A stretch of 64,000 nt of DNA, taken from NCBI GenBank assembly GCA_024349245.1, contig JALDNG010000103.1, forward strand, positions 1,459,001-1,523,000, written 5' to 3'. Positions 25,001-35,490 of this stretch are shown in pieces. The notes beneath the pieces were generated by a model. The model was not told the origin of the DNA. It saw only the letters and a list, made by a program, of their open reading frames with translations, and did not search any database. The stretch's first letter is position 1. Each line of letters opens with the position of its first letter. A program made the position numbers and the translations under genes. This DNA is from Neodontobutis hainanensis (taxonomy: Eukaryota; Chordata; Actinopteri; Gobiiformes; Odontobutidae).

Positions 25001-28000
25001 TTTTTTTCTTTCTTTCTTTCTGTGTCCGTTCATTCGGTCCGTTCGCTGCTGCAGCCTCACAGGTTGGGGAAACTGGCTGACCAGGTAGGCACCACCACTG
25101 CCCCCCCCTTCGCTGCTGAAAGTATCCCATAGTCTACTGCCCCCTGCATTCAGTCTACAACAATATGATAAACTGGATGGAGTCAGGCCATGTTCACTCT
25201 GATATTTTTAAATGGTGTGTGCAAGGTTTTCAACAATGTCCGCAATACTTTTAGTTCTTTCAGTTGAAAATGTGCATGCAGTGGCTTTGACCGAGCATTT
25301 ATTCAGACGTGCTTTAACTTAAAGTCTGCAAAAACAACCAGTTTACAGTGTTAGTCACAACTCAGTTTCCCTAAACTGGAAATGTATTGGTGCAACCATG
25401 GAACTCTGGTCTCTCCTTTAATGTTGGGAATGAGCTTTTTTCTCTTCTCTAACTGTGGTCGTTCATGTTTATGTGGGAGCGAGCTGTGAGTGTCGTTTCG
25501 AGGAAGTAACTGTTAGTTTCTAACTTTGACACTTCCATATTGGGCTGCCTTGAAGGAACTGAAACAGTCAACGTACAGCTGGATAATTCAAAGCTAACAT
25601 AATATGTGCGTTTAAAATAAAATCCTAAACAGGAACAAAAAAAAAAACAGCAGACTCTTAATGTTTGATCTCCATTTTTTTCTGTTGTACTATTTTGCAT
25701 TTCCATAGCCTTTAGAAACAAAATACTATACTCATGGGCTCATCATAAGACCAGTATCCTGAATAATTAATGCCCACTGTTGATTTTTAATAGAAATTTG
25801 TCATTGGAGCATGGAGCAATAAAGTTTTTGGCTCCCAGGTTTATACTGTATTTCCACGTTGTGCTGCCCATACGCGTGCCCCTCTTCTGTTTTACCCTCC
25901 AGACCAAACGGCTCGAAGGTAGGATAGAGTAATGACATCATAAAACAATAAACCTTGTATAATATATAATATGATATAATAATATATCATATAAATATAA
26001 ACAATAAACACTACAAAATCCCAAGTTCCTGTCAGCTTTAGCCCAAGTGCCTGTTACTTAAAGAGATAAAATTTGCTAAAGAAATACTTTATTTGTGGAT
26101 TTAAATCCCAAAAGAGAGTTTTTGAGCAAAGAGGAAATTGAAAAGCTTTTAAAATAGCGTCCTGCCCACCTCATCTGCTCTTCAGACAGAATCTGGGAAC
26201 ACATTTCAAAAGTTTTCTTTCTAGTCTCTTTATACTTTATGGTACCATGACTATTACAACAAGCTTTTGGAAAAGGCTTTGTCCTGGAGGTTTACAGGAG
26301 GAATAATGTAGCGTCCCTTCGTTTTCCTCCATTCTTTCCTTCAAAAGACTTTGCTGCATGTGGTAATAAAACATTGATTTGTCCTGGTTCATAAAGAGTT
26401 CCCTGCTCTTCCTGGTTGGTTTGTGGAGGTAGAGCTTGTGTTTGGGGCTAGTGCACGAGCAGTAGATGCACTGCAGCCGGTAGTAAGTGTTGCTGGGTGT
26501 TTGGGAGGTTTTTCTGTGTGAAATAGTTGTAAATATTGTGGTTTTGTTGTTTCTCAGGGAACTTCAGGTCCTGACCCCACAACAGTGTACGTCGACATGA
26601 GAGCACTACGTCACGACAGGTCAGTTATTTTGGACTTTGTCGATGTTTAAAGTCGATTTAAATTCAGGAATGTGTGGAATGACAATTTCTGTCACAAAAT
26701 ATTGTAAGAGACTGTATCTGCGTTTCATGACACCCACAACGTAACACACAAACAAACTATCAGAACTGAGGACGACACCAGAACTCAACTGCATACTGAC
26801 ACGGCTCACTTTAGGAAACAGCAGCACCACTTTGGAATGAATTCAGTTCATTCACAGACGTTTTTGAGATGACACTCTGGCAGCTTGAGACACTTCAAAT
26901 GCCATCAATGACTCACGTCCATGTTTTCAGAGTTTATGAGACAGCAAAGTGTCAGTGGTGTCAGCACTCAATGGGTTTCTATAAATAGATTTGGATTTTA
27001 TTGGACCAAAGTAAAAATCACAAAACTGACAACAAAAAAACTTTTCTGCTTACAATAAAATTTTTTGACTTTTCAGAAACCCACATAGTAAGTTTCAGGC
27101 AGTAACTTTTGTCATTGTCATCATTTGCTCTTGACTTCTAGGAATGAAATTGAAATTGAAATTTTAGGGTTTAGACCAGGGTTGGGCAATTATTTTTCCC
27201 AAAAGGCTACATTAGAACATGGAACTCTTGTGGAGGGGCCGCGCCAACACAGGGAACTCACTTACGCTCAATAAAAACTTCTTTAAAGTACAGTACAGTA
27301 ACGTTTGGAGCATGTTGTATAGTGTAATCAACTAATTGCTACAAAATATTAAAGGAAAGTGAAAAATATTTGCAGGGCCACATTGAACAGCCCAACGGGC
27401 CACATGTGGCCCCCGGGCCTTAATTTGCCCAACCCTGGTTTAGACCAACAATGTTGTCATTTTCAAATGCGGCAAGTATTTAAACCTGTAGCTCTATAAA
27501 AGAAGAGCTAAACATGTCTTCTGGTTGGGAAAAAATATTAGATAAGCATTTTTTACTGCCACAAAACCGTATTAAGCAAAGCTGGTATTAGACAGAACTG
27601 TAAACCTAGCGTAAAACTATCATTTTTTTGTCAAAAAATGTCATTAATATTAATGGATGGTCATTGATTGAAAAGTTTGCGTAAAAATCCCTGCAGTGTA
27701 AATGTCATTATATCATGTTAGGTGATGTCATGAGTATGTTTAATATGGGTATATTATCAGAGGACCATGGGGGAGAGGTTAATATGGAAAAAACAGGTAA
27801 ATGAATTGAATCAGTTCCTATGTGGTCTGTAATAGAAGACATTTGGTCTTTGTACAGGGTCCGTCTGGTGGAACGAGGGTCTCCACACAGTTTACCGCTG
27901 ATGGAGTCTGGGAAAGTAAGTGTCTTAAACTATTGATACAGTACATTTGAAATACATTCTTTGTGGGATTTATGGCCTTCAGACACAATTTCTTATAATA

Positions 28001-29779
28001 AATTAATCAAATTTGGAAATGTTTATGAAGTAATATTGTTCCTAATCATTTGCCTGTTCTCAGATCCTGCCTGGTGTCCGGATCATCATCGCCAACCCAG
28101 AGACAAAGGGACCAATGGGAGAGTCACATCTGGGAGAAGTTTGTCTTTAATCCCATCCTAAAAATGACTTGAAAATGACCCAGATGTCTATGATTTGTAA
28201 AAGTAAAGAATGATTGTGTGTGTGTAGATCTGGGTGCAGAGCGGACACAACGCCAGCGGATACTTCACGGTTTACGGCGACGAGGCACTGCAGTCGGACC
28301 ATTTCTGCTCCAGACTGAGTTTTGGTGACACTCAGACGGTTTGGGCCCGGACTGGATATTTGGGCTTCCTGAGGAGGACCGAGCTCACGGATGCCAGCGG
28401 AGGTAACATAATACTCAATGCCCCATGAGGAGAATGATTGAATTATGGCTGGGACTGAAGACAGGTGACTCTTGTGTTTGTTCTCAGAGCGACATGATGC
28501 GCTGTACGTGGTCGGAGCTCTGGAGGAGGCCATGGAGCTGCGAGGCATGCGCTACCATCCCATCGACATTGAGACCTCTGTCATCAGGACACACAAGAGC
28601 ATCACAGAGTGGTAGGTCACTGTGGTCTTAAACCGTGACATACTGTAGAGTGCATCCAGAAAGTATTCACAGTGCTTCACTTTTTTCATTTTGTTATTTA
28701 ACAGCTTTATATCCATATTTAATTTATTATTTTCCTCAAAATTCTTCAAACAATACTCCACAATGACAACATGAAAGATTTAAAAATAAATAAATAAAAA
28801 AAAAAGCATATGACACTCAGGTATAATCTTTTTCCACTGATCGTCCTTGAGCTGCTTCTACAGGAGTCCACCTGAGGTACACTCAGTTGATTGGACATGA
28901 TTAGGACACATCTGTCTATATAAGGTCCCACCGTTAATAGTGCACGTCAGAGCATAACACAAGCCTTGAAGTCCAAGGAATTATCTGTATCGAGGCACAG
29001 ATCTGGGGAAACAAACAGAAAGACTCTTCCTAGATCTGTCCGCCCGTCCATCGGGGGAGAAGGGCCCTAGTCAGGGAGGTGACCGAGAACCTGAAGGTCA
29101 CTCTGACAGAGCTCCAGCAAGTCTCTGTGGAGAGAGGAGAACCTTCCAGAAGAACAACCATCTCTCAGAGATGGTCGTTAAAAGTGGTGTCATTCTGGAG
29201 CTCTGTCAAAGTGACCAGTGGATTTCAAACTATTTTTTTTATGTTATATTTATGGAGTCATTTTTGTAGAATTTTGAGAAAAATAATGAATTTGCTTATC
29301 AATGAAAAAATAGTTCATAGATTTTTTTTTTCTTCCTTTAATGTGCAGTTAATAGCTAAGGTCTGCACTCCCATGCATAAAGGGAGTACAGTTATGAAAT
29401 ACAGGCAGGGTTGGGGGTTGTAGTAACTGAACCACTAACCATTTCGTTTTGAACAAATAATACAAGTAACTAACAACTAATAAACGTTGGTGCTTAGAGC
29501 CCATACTAAACTACTCTTTGTCCCAGTGCGGTGTTTACATGGACCAACCTGCTGGTGGTGGTTGTGGAGCTCGAAGGCTCCGAGCACGAAGCCCTGGACC
29601 TGGTTCCCATGGTAACCAATGTGGTTTTGGAGGAGCACTACCTGATTGTGGGCGTGGTGGTGGTAGTGGACATCGGCGTCATCCCCATTAACTCCAGAGG
29701 AGAGAAGCAGCGGATGCATCTCCGAGACGGCTTCCTGGCCGACCAACTCGACCCCATCTACGTGGCCTACAACATGTAG
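1096..29779 (+). CDS. dip2c: DIP2C, disco-interacting protein 2 homolog C (5' partial, 29 exons)
   Basis: Joining 29 GT-AG exons gives an unbroken frame of about 1203 residues ending in TAG. Exons: 1096-1187, 4548-4658, 5012-5135, 8723-8832, 8916-9018, 9211-9275, 9489-9582, 9726-9845, 10206-10320, 12255-12394, 12594-12730, 12911-13119, 13346-13460, 14763-14964, 15601-15710, 20901-20981, 21364-21487, 21625-21746, 22203-22314, 22393-22502, 23067-23197, 23741-23909, 24021-24191, 26558-26619, 27858-27915, 28064-28138, 28228-28402, 28488-28611, 29527-29779. The translation matches vertebrate DIP2 proteins from about residue 353 of roughly 1556. The DMAP1-binding N terminus and earlier exons lie left of the window. 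Wording such as LSEVLQWRAQTTPDH and PPSELEINPSLWL fits DIP2C better than DIP2A or DIP2B, as does the ZMYND11 neighbour. Known of the family: two tandem ANL (acyl-CoA synthetase-like) domains, with proposed roles in diacylglycerol or acetyl-CoA metabolism and neural development. Which teleost duplicate (a or b) this is cannot be decided here. Confidence 0.95.
1188..4547 (+). other. DIP2C intron of 3.4 kb
   Basis: Non-coding. It holds a 12-base perfect inverted repeat (1577-1588 with 1630-1641). It also holds an apparent hAT terminal inverted repeat remnant at 2107-2121 (TTTGAGAACCGCTG, like the ends of Charlie-type hATs) and a short TG-rich run near 3695-3722. Nothing else was recognised. Confidence 0.6.
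6059..6200. mobile_element. hAT-like terminal fragment
   Basis: Starts CACGGGTTCTGAACTGG, resembling the CAGNGGTTCTCAAACTGG ends of Charlie-type hAT elements, followed by GGTGGGACCCA and ACGACCCACC typical of such repeats. No opposite end or target-site duplication was found, so this is a fragment. Confidence 0.35.
6202..6480. mobile_element. Non-autonomous DNA transposon fragment
   Basis: From memory, CACTGAACAAAAATTGCAAC, GAGCTGAATTCAAAGATCTA, ACAAATCTGTCCCAATCTGT, GTGTGGCATATCAAGATGCT and CACAATAAAAGGCCACTCTA match a high-copy interspersed repeat of fish genomes. I do not see both ends or any transposase. The superfamily (Tc1/mariner-like) is an inference. Confidence 0.5.
7873..8205 (+). 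mobile_element. RTE/Rex3-like LINE, 5'-truncated 3' end
   Basis: The start, GATCTGCGTTCCTACTCTCA, is nearly identical to 50122 onward inside the longer LINE of this window and encodes the end of the reverse transcriptase ORF (YVPTLTYG-type). There is an internal deletion after GGGTCATGAC, then GAGATAGGGTGAGGAGCTC. The copy ends in GCAAGAAAATGGATGGATAG, a GATG-type tail characteristic of Rex3-like elements. This is an ordinary dead-on-arrival copy inside a DIP2C intron. Confidence 0.75.
10321..12254 (+). other. DIP2C intron of 1.9 kb
   Basis: Non-coding and AT-rich. Apart from the SINE at about 11762-12034 I recognise nothing. Confidence 0.6.
11762..12034 (-). mobile_element. tRNA-derived SINE, reverse orientation
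   Basis: Read on the minus strand, the right end is tRNA-like: GCTCAGTGGTAGAGCGGTCG is an A-box region similar to TRGCNNAGYNGG. The decayed B-box region follows. The body includes CTGCCCTGGGGCAGAC and AGGTGTCTTGCCCATGGACA (plus strand), a common fish SINE body. The same head type is present at 53750-53987. The B box has lost the GGTTCGA core, so this copy is old. Confidence 0.55.
13461..14762 (+). other. DIP2C intron of 1.3 kb
   Basis: Non-coding. It contains one small hAT element (13724-13904); the rest shows no recognised feature. Confidence 0.6.
13724..13904. mobile_element. Small hAT-like element, 181 bp
   Basis: The left end CAGGGATGTCAGACTCATTT and right end TTGTTTGACACCAGTG are imperfect inverted repeats of the CAGGGGTGTCAAAC type. 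The flanks are ATGTAAAT (13716-13723) and ATGGAAAT (13905-13912), an 8-base target-site duplication matching at 7 of 8 positions, the length expected for hAT. No coding capacity. Confidence 0.7.
15711..20900 (+). other. Largest DIP2C intron in the window, 5.2 kb
   Basis: Non-coding by inspection. Short frames such as 17736-18038 and 19606-19899 show no familiar domain or splice context. Unlike the ZMYND11 introns I see no clear transposon here, so any functional content would be regulatory and cannot be judged from one sequence. Confidence 0.55.
22315..22392 (+). other. 78-nt DIP2C intron without in-frame stop
   Basis: Bounded by donor GTAACA after the 22203-22314 exon and acceptor TTTTGCAG before 22393. 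Its length is a multiple of three and it reads through open in the coding frame as 26 codons, so retention would preserve the frame. The inserted residues would be lysine- and phenylalanine-rich, unlike conserved DIP2, and splicing is the normal expectation. Confidence 0.7.
24192..26557 (+). other. DIP2C intron of 2.4 kb with candidate alternative exons
   Basis: Non-coding except for a strong 30-nt candidate microexon (25055-25084) and a weaker 16-nt candidate (25903-25918). The pyrimidine run CTTT(n) at about 24980-25020 feeds the first acceptor. Confidence 0.6.
25055..25084 (+). CDS. dip2c: Candidate 30-nt alternative microexon of DIP2C
   Basis: A long polypyrimidine tract (about 24980-25050) leads to GCTGCTGCAG at 25045-25054, and the donor GTAGGC follows at 25085. 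The 30 bases lie between two phase-0 junctions (after CLQ at 24191, before GTSGPD at 26558) and add ten residues, PHRLGKLADQ, without a stop. The insertion falls in a loop after the second ANL domain's STSFGCRVNLAICLQ strand. I infer alternative splicing; RNA evidence is needed, and the constitutive human form lacks it as far as I recall. Confidence 0.55.
26620..27857 (+). other. DIP2C intron of 1.2 kb
   Basis: Non-coding. It carries the 261-bp hAT element at 27177-27437; otherwise nothing recognised. Confidence 0.6.
27177..27437. mobile_element. Small hAT-like element, 261 bp, perfect target-site duplication
   Basis: The ends CAGGGTTGGGCAATTA and TAATTTGCCCAACCCTG are inverted repeats (CAGGGTTGGGCAA). 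Both sides carry the identical 8-base flank GTTTAGAC (27169-27176 and 27438-27445), the hallmark of hAT insertion. Internal GGGCCACATGTGGCCCCCGG fits a known type of non-autonomous hAT. No transposase, so it must have been moved in trans. Confidence 0.85.
28648..29300. mobile_element. Tc1-like transposon, internally deleted
   Basis: Begins TA then GAGTGCATCCAGAAAGTATT and ACAGTGCTTCACTTTTTTCA, the terminal repeat of a widespread fish Tc1 family. CTTCCAGAAGAACAACCATC and CTCCAGCAAGTCTCTGTGGA belong to the transposase gene's helix-turn-helix region. The right end retains only GAATTTTGAGAAAAATAATG, part of the opposite repeat. Most of the transposase is missing. It lies in the DIP2C intron before the last exon. 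Confidence 0.75.
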
Positions 29780-32700
29780 CAGCTCACGGAAAGCAATATT
29801 CGCCTGAAATAAGGAATAGTTCAGGAGTGGAGTGTCGAAGCCTGGCCAACAATCCCAATTTATTTTCTATTCTGTAGAAACATTTGTCTGGTCTCTGTGG
29901 ATTCAAGTTGGGCTTCAAGAGGGCCGAGCCAAACAGACACAGTAAATACTGCCTCTGGACGCAATGGAATAGACAAACAATCAGTGAAACAAAGACTATA
30001 TATGTAAATGGAGCTATGGTTCAGTTTGCTCAAAGTATACTTCAAAGGAAGGAAAAAGTCTGAGCATTTGGCAAAACTAATGCTTCCCAAGCAAAAAGTG
30101 GGAAATTTGAATGACTTTACCTTTAAAGCTGCACCCCAAATTCTGAGGAGAAAATCAATAAGAGTTGAAAAAAATAATAGTTTCAGACAAAAACAAAAAA
30201 AGGACCATCCATTTATGCCTTGAATTTGGTCTTTGAAGCTTCCCATTAATGCAACACTATATAACTTTTACCATAAAATACTTCAAAATGATAAAATAAT
30301 GCCTCAGAGTCATTTTGATTGTTTAAGGAAGAATAACTCCTCTTTTATTGACAGACTGCAGCGGCTCAGTAGATACGGTCTCACAAGAACAGTAATCATG
30401 CCATATAAACATAACTTTACATTAAACTTATGTATCAGATAAATATTCAATCCAGTTCCATGTGACTTTGTCTGTGGTGCGTACGGATTTTAAAAAGTTA
30501 CACAGTGTTGCTTTAAATTGTGAAAAAATCTAATGAATGACTGAAAGTTTATTTCTTAATTTTATATATAATTTTTTTTAACTTTTTTTTTTTTTTAGAG
30601 AAATAAAACAAGAAGAGACAAAAATAAGTGAATGCGCAATTGTTGAATGTATGATCAAAATTATTTAAAATTGTATCTATCAAAACTTTCGAGAAAATGG
30701 TCACGTCTTTGCTTCCTTGAATGGGTTTGTGGAAAAAAAGATCTCAATTCATGGTCCAGTCTTTTGGCCTGATCAGGCTTTGAACACCGACCACTCAAAC
30801 CGGCAATAAATTCTAGTGTGGACTTTCCCGTAAAACAAAAAAACGTTTGAACTGACTGTTTACTGAAAAGCTCTCGGAGGACAATCAAAACAAAGATTGA
30901 TTATAAATGTTGTGTGTCATATATCTTCATTCGTTACGGCTTGTTCAGTTTAAAGTTGATAGATTTTTTGGGGAAATTTTACAGTAGAGGCGAAAAAAAA
31001 GTAGCGTAAAGAATTTTACGTTTTTACGATATCAACTATGTTTTGATACGACGATGGCAAGGTACTTATGTTTTCATTTGACTTTTTACATCTAACCGTC
31101 CTATTTCTGAGGAGCAATGCTTGTATCACAAACAGTTACAGCCTTTAACTCTTCATATCATGTAAGTATGTACAAAACAAAAAAAACGGATTTAATTTAT
31201 TTTGTTTCTCTTTAAGGAATTATATGACGAGACGTTCAAGAATATTTTTCTCTTGAATATTTGCTAATATAAAGAAATGAATTGTATTCACTTGAGCCTG
31301 TTATGGAAATATAAGAGTTTTATTATTAACTAAAGATGAGAAAGCATTTTATGCGTCGGCCTTAAATGTCAAGTTGAGAGGAGTTTTAAATTTAAAGAGG
31401 GAAGATATTGTTTTGGGCCTTTCTGGTGACATCTAGTGGCAAAATTACGCACTCCACTATTTTAGAGCGACATGATGCAGGGGCACATGCTGTAGTCCAA
31501 CAGTAATTTCAATTGAATCTTTCAAAAATCAAGTTTGTTCATGAATATTTTAAAATTGAATGCAAGAATGTGTTGTCAAAAAGAACGTGCTCAGTTTGTC
31601 CACAGTGGGCTGCATTTGAAACGTTAGTAATGAAACTTCCACTGGGTTCTATAAGAGCTCAAAACTAGTATTTTTCCAAGATTTATTTTGAGGTGATTAT
31701 ACACTATATAAAAATGTTGTTCCAGTGTATTCTACCACCTTTTTACCAATACAGCTTTAAGAAAAAACAAAAAGTAACAGCTGTGGGGTCTTTTATATTA
31801 AAACATTTGGCTTTTAAAAGCTCTTTCATTAGATTCTTGCGAGATTTGTGAGTTTACAAACTCACAAAAATCCATCTTGAACTGCTCAAACAAAGTATTT
31901 GGTGTCAAAAGTCGAGCCTAACTGGCCAGTATCTTCTGTGATGTGGCAGCACTGACGAGTCTGTGTGTTTTTAGGTTTTGAAGATGTAGTGACCGTTTAT
32001 ACTGTTACTAACGTAAACAACAAGGTGCTGCTCTGATTGGATGAACTGCTGTTGAACTGCTGTTGATAATCCAATCGCCAATCAGGTATTTATTTCAAAT
32101 CTGGCAGAGTCGGGTTACCTAAAAGATGCAGCAAATGAAAAGTTGAGCAAGGGAAAAAAAAGAATCTATGCTCTCAAGATACTGCAGTCAAGAATGTGAT
32201 CATTCTCTGACCTCTAGTGGTTAACAGGAGAATTACAACCCCATTGCTCAACTTACATTAAACGGCTCTAAGACAAATATCAAACTACAGTATTCTGGAA
32301 AATTTGGAAATTCATAGAAATATAGTTCTGACCCCGAGTTAAAGTTTGCAGAGTGTATTGAAGATGAACTGAGCCTCACTTGGATTGCAGACAAGAGCAG
32401 GCGGAGCAGAGCACAGCATGGTTTGGCTTAGACTCATCTCATCCGGGGTTTATAGAATACGACTGATGACAAAATGTGCATCAATGCAAATGAATTCATT
32501 CTTAATTATTATGGCCTAAAAACTTAAACTAATACAAATTGTTGTCACTCAAACTCCTCTCATGACAAAGACCGACAGCTGAAGTGGACAGTTTTAACAA
32601 CAGCGTCTGGGACAAAGATGAATTGTTGACATAAATGCAGAAACTCTGTAAATATCTAAATATTTCATATTTTTTCATGGAGAGATCAATCAGGGCTCAC

Positions 32701-32938
32701 AGTGATGTCAATACATGAAGAGGAAGTGGGCACCCTTTAAAGAAACTGTGGAAAGGTCAAAGGTCATGTGACTAGGACCTTCATAAGTGGAATGTTTTGT
32801 GATATATTTTTTTTTTTTAAGAAAAAGCACTTTGTTTATTGTTTTTCTCTTTATCTTATCAGCTATTGTTGCCTGTTTTATAAAACGTCTTATTTGAGTT
32901 GAGAAATTTTTTGAAATAAATGTTTGCAAATGTAATAA
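29780..32938 (+). other. DIP2C 3' untranslated region
   Basis: Follows the TAG at 29777-29779 and runs to the probable polyadenylation site near 32938, about 3.2 kb. It is AT-rich with no long frame and no clear transposon. A further AATAAA near 30603 could give a shorter transcript. The far boundary is inferred from the signal at 32915. Confidence 0.65.
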
Positions 32939-32962
32939 TTTTGTCGTTTTGTGGTGGTTATT
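32915..32962 (+). terminator. Probable DIP2C poly(A) signal and GU-rich element
   Basis: AATAAA at 32915-32920 is followed about 20 bases later by TTTTGTCGTTTTGTGGTGG, a good downstream GU-rich element. Position and strand fit the end of the DIP2C 3' UTR. Confidence 0.6.
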
Positions 32963-33530
32963 TACATATGCTGGGTGACGTGTGCATTGTCAGTCTATCA
33001 AATGGAATAAAGGGCTACATTTTGAAGGAACAGACAGGAACAGCATCAGCCTAAATCTACTGAAGCCAAACAATTTAAAAACTTTTACTTGAGTTCCTCC
33101 CAACTTCCTCTCACAAGTGCCTCTAGTTTACCCATCGGGAGAGAGAACAGATGTCCATGAGCGTATCCGCCGGTTAGCCGTTATTCACCGGTGTGTTCAG
33201 CGTGTACCAAAGTAACTGATCAGCTACAGTCACGAGCTGTAAAGGTTTACTGAACAAAATGTAATGAGTGATTATTCGGCTCGTGTATAGACCTCTGGGA
33301 TAAGAATAGGGATTTTGAACTTTACTTAAAATAGGTTAACCACAATTCAACATTTTCATTTAGCAATTGTGTCTTAATAGATATCATTTTTGACATTTAA
33401 ATTATTCAAATGTTTTTTTTTTTCCGTACATAGTTCTCAGTCAAATCACAGGTTGCTTAAGAAAATACTGTTGCAAGAAACTACAATTTGGCTTTAACAT
33501 GCTCATAATGTGCCTTGGGGACATTTGTTA
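32963..33530. other. Intergenic sequence between DIP2C and the transposon
   Basis: Nothing recognised. It is short AT-rich unique sequence ending at the TA target of the 33531 transposon. Confidence 0.5.
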
Positions 33531-33902
33531 CAGTTTTTGCCCCGTTGCTTGAACACTATAGTCCCATGCTTAGACTAAAGTACCATAACTTGAAGCTTTT
33601 GTCACCATACCTCAAACACATGTACCCATAATTTAAACAAAAGTGCTGCTTTGCACTCTAGTTGCAAATCTGCAACACACTTGGCCCTGCCTACTAGACT
33701 CTATTTCATATATTTCAGACACTTCGTTCAAAAAGAAATTCTCAGGGTGCCATCTGGAAAACACACGTATCCAAAATACAAAACACATCGGGTAATTGCA
33801 ACCACTCAAAAACACACCTTAAGGCACTTACTTTCAAAACTGAACACCAATCAGCCAGCTACAAAAAGCCCTCAGTTTAGCCATTTCTGGAACTTTGCAA
33901 GC

Positions 33903-35182
33903 ATGGCTGGAGGGAGAGCAAGAGGCAGAGGAAGAGGAAGAGGAAGAGGACAAGGAAGAGGACAAGCATGGACCCCTATTTCTGATGACATAAGAGCAAC
34001 TTTGATGGACCATGTCATCAACCATGGCCTGACTATGAGGGAAGCAGGGCAGAGAGTCCACCCACATCTAAGCCGCTTCACAGTGGCATCTGTAAAAAGA
34101 ACATTCCAACTAGAAAACAGGTATGTCTTCACCTCTCTACCTTCTACTCAGACAGTATTTACAGCACTGCACTACAGTGTATCACATTACCACATCACGT
34201 GTACAGAGTATGGCAGGGTGCTAATGCTCCTTTTGCAGCCAAAGTTTTTGTGAAACATTCCATGATAACTTATATTGAGATGTTTCAGTCCAGTGCATGA
34301 TACAGTTTAACAGTAAAGCACTGTAAGAAAAAGAAGCAAACCGATGACATTTTGGGGTTGTATTTCTCTAGAAGGACTAGAAGACCTTCTGGGGGAGGAC
34401 GCCAACACCTTTTCACACAACAGCAGGATCTTGCCATTGTGGACCTAGTAAGGGCAGACAATGCCATCCGTCTCCACCAGCTACGACAGAAAATACTTGA
34501 AAACAGGCAAGTGTTCAACAACATAAACAATGTAAGCATCACGACCATCAGACGCATCTTGGGAAAACACATCACCATGAGGCAGCTCTTCAGGGTCCCA
34601 TTTGAGAGAAACAGTGTCCGGTCATTGATGGATTCGGACCTGGGCAAAACAAGACGACGGGGTCGTAATGTAATTGGACACAGGGCAATTGTGCACGTCC
34701 CTGGGCAGCATGGGGGAAATATAACATAATGCTGCCATGAGCCTTTGAGGGCTTCTGCATCATCGTGCAAAACTAGGTCCATACAACAGCAAACATATAC
34801 TCACATTTCTAGATGCTCTCCATAATATAGTTGAACAGAACGGACCAGATCCTCCCAGGTTTGTGGTGGTATGGGATAATGTCAGTTTCCATCGGGCTGC
34901 TCTGGTCCAGGCCTGGTTCACCAACCACAATCAATTTGAAGTGGTATACTTGCCCCCTTACTCAGCATTTTTAAACCCTATAGAGGAATTCTTTTGGGCT
35001 TGGAGATGGCAGGCAATGGAAGAGGCCTGTGGCGACATTCAGGTGACATTCAGGTGACAGAAATCCATGGATGGTTTCTACATGCAAGGGCATATTTTCC
35101 CCGGTGCCTAGCGGGAGAAGACATTGCTTGTGATGTCGATGAGGTCCTGTGGCCAGACCCCAACAGCCGGGGGGATTCATGA
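33903..35182 (+). pseudogene. Decayed DDE transposase of the 33531-35663 element
   Basis: The start at 33903 gives MAGGRARGRGRGRGRGQGRG, then a helix-turn-helix region (DDIRATLMDHVINHGLTMRE) to 34120. A 251-bp GT-AG intron (34121-34371) follows. The second exon (34372-34729) continues with a second helix-turn-helix and reaches PFERNSVR, then jumps to KTRRRGRNVIGHRAI, so the segment normally holding the first catalytic aspartate is missing. After GGNIT the frame shifts and hits stops. The catalytic stretch VVWDNVSFHRAALV and LPPYSAFLNPIEEFFWAWRW is intact at 34863-35010. The following part lacks about 14 residues and has a short duplication, GACATTCAGGT. Not functional as it stands. Confidence 0.85.
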
Positions 35183-35490
35183 GCCCACATAAGCACATTT
35201 GCCATGATCTTCTGTGTTTAAGTATAGTGTTTTTCTTTTTTTGTTTATTTTTGCTTTATCTGAACTCATGTTATTGCAATGTTTGGTGCTGGAATGTACA
35301 CTATTGAGTAGGCCTATTTTCTTTGTTGGTTGTTTGAAAATGTGCCTCCTGAAAATATGTCTTCTGAATAAACAGTGAAAATCAAAGTCTGCAGTGTTTT
35401 ATATAAAGTAAAGTAAAAGTGTGTTCCCCCGGATCTGAAAGTCTATGCATATGTCATCAGAGTTACATTTTGACAAAGGAATGTTAAGTT

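Larger units (their letters stand above)
20901..29779 (+). other. dip2c: DIP2C exons 16-29 of the window: second ANL domain and C terminus
   Basis: These exons encode about residues 616-1203 of the visible fragment. Landmarks: VALVYPPGVDLVVAFYGCLY (21364/21625 exons), RPPHPQNIATTLPTVKMIVE, the P-loop-equivalent DFSVSTTGMLAGVKMSH (22393/23067 exons), AEERPRIALTQSFSKLFKDL and STSFGCRVNLA (24021 exon), GDTQTVWARTGYLGFLRR (28228 exon), GMRYHPIDIETSVIR (28488 exon), and the terminal exon ending DPIYVAYNM. This is the better-conserved half of the family. The last exon contains the strongly hydrophobic TNLLVVVVEL and IVGVVVVVDIG beta-strand segments, then NSRGEKQRMHLRD, close to where the catalytic lysine loop lies in ANL enzymes. 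Confidence 0.88.

Noticed and set aside
24889..25130. Frames in the CTTT-rich tract (Phe/Ser or Lys/Arg-rich)
   Set aside because: Low-complexity translation of the polypyrimidine tract in front of the candidate microexon.
29079..29423. 114-codon frame as a gene
   Set aside because: It spans the Tc1-like deletion derivative in a DIP2C intron; the wording VTLTELQQVSVERGEPSRRT is transposase-derived.
33651..34253. 200-codon plus frame taken as one protein
   Set aside because: Only the part from 33903 to 34120 is transposase-like. Before it lies the transposon's terminal region, and after 34120 the frame runs into an intron.
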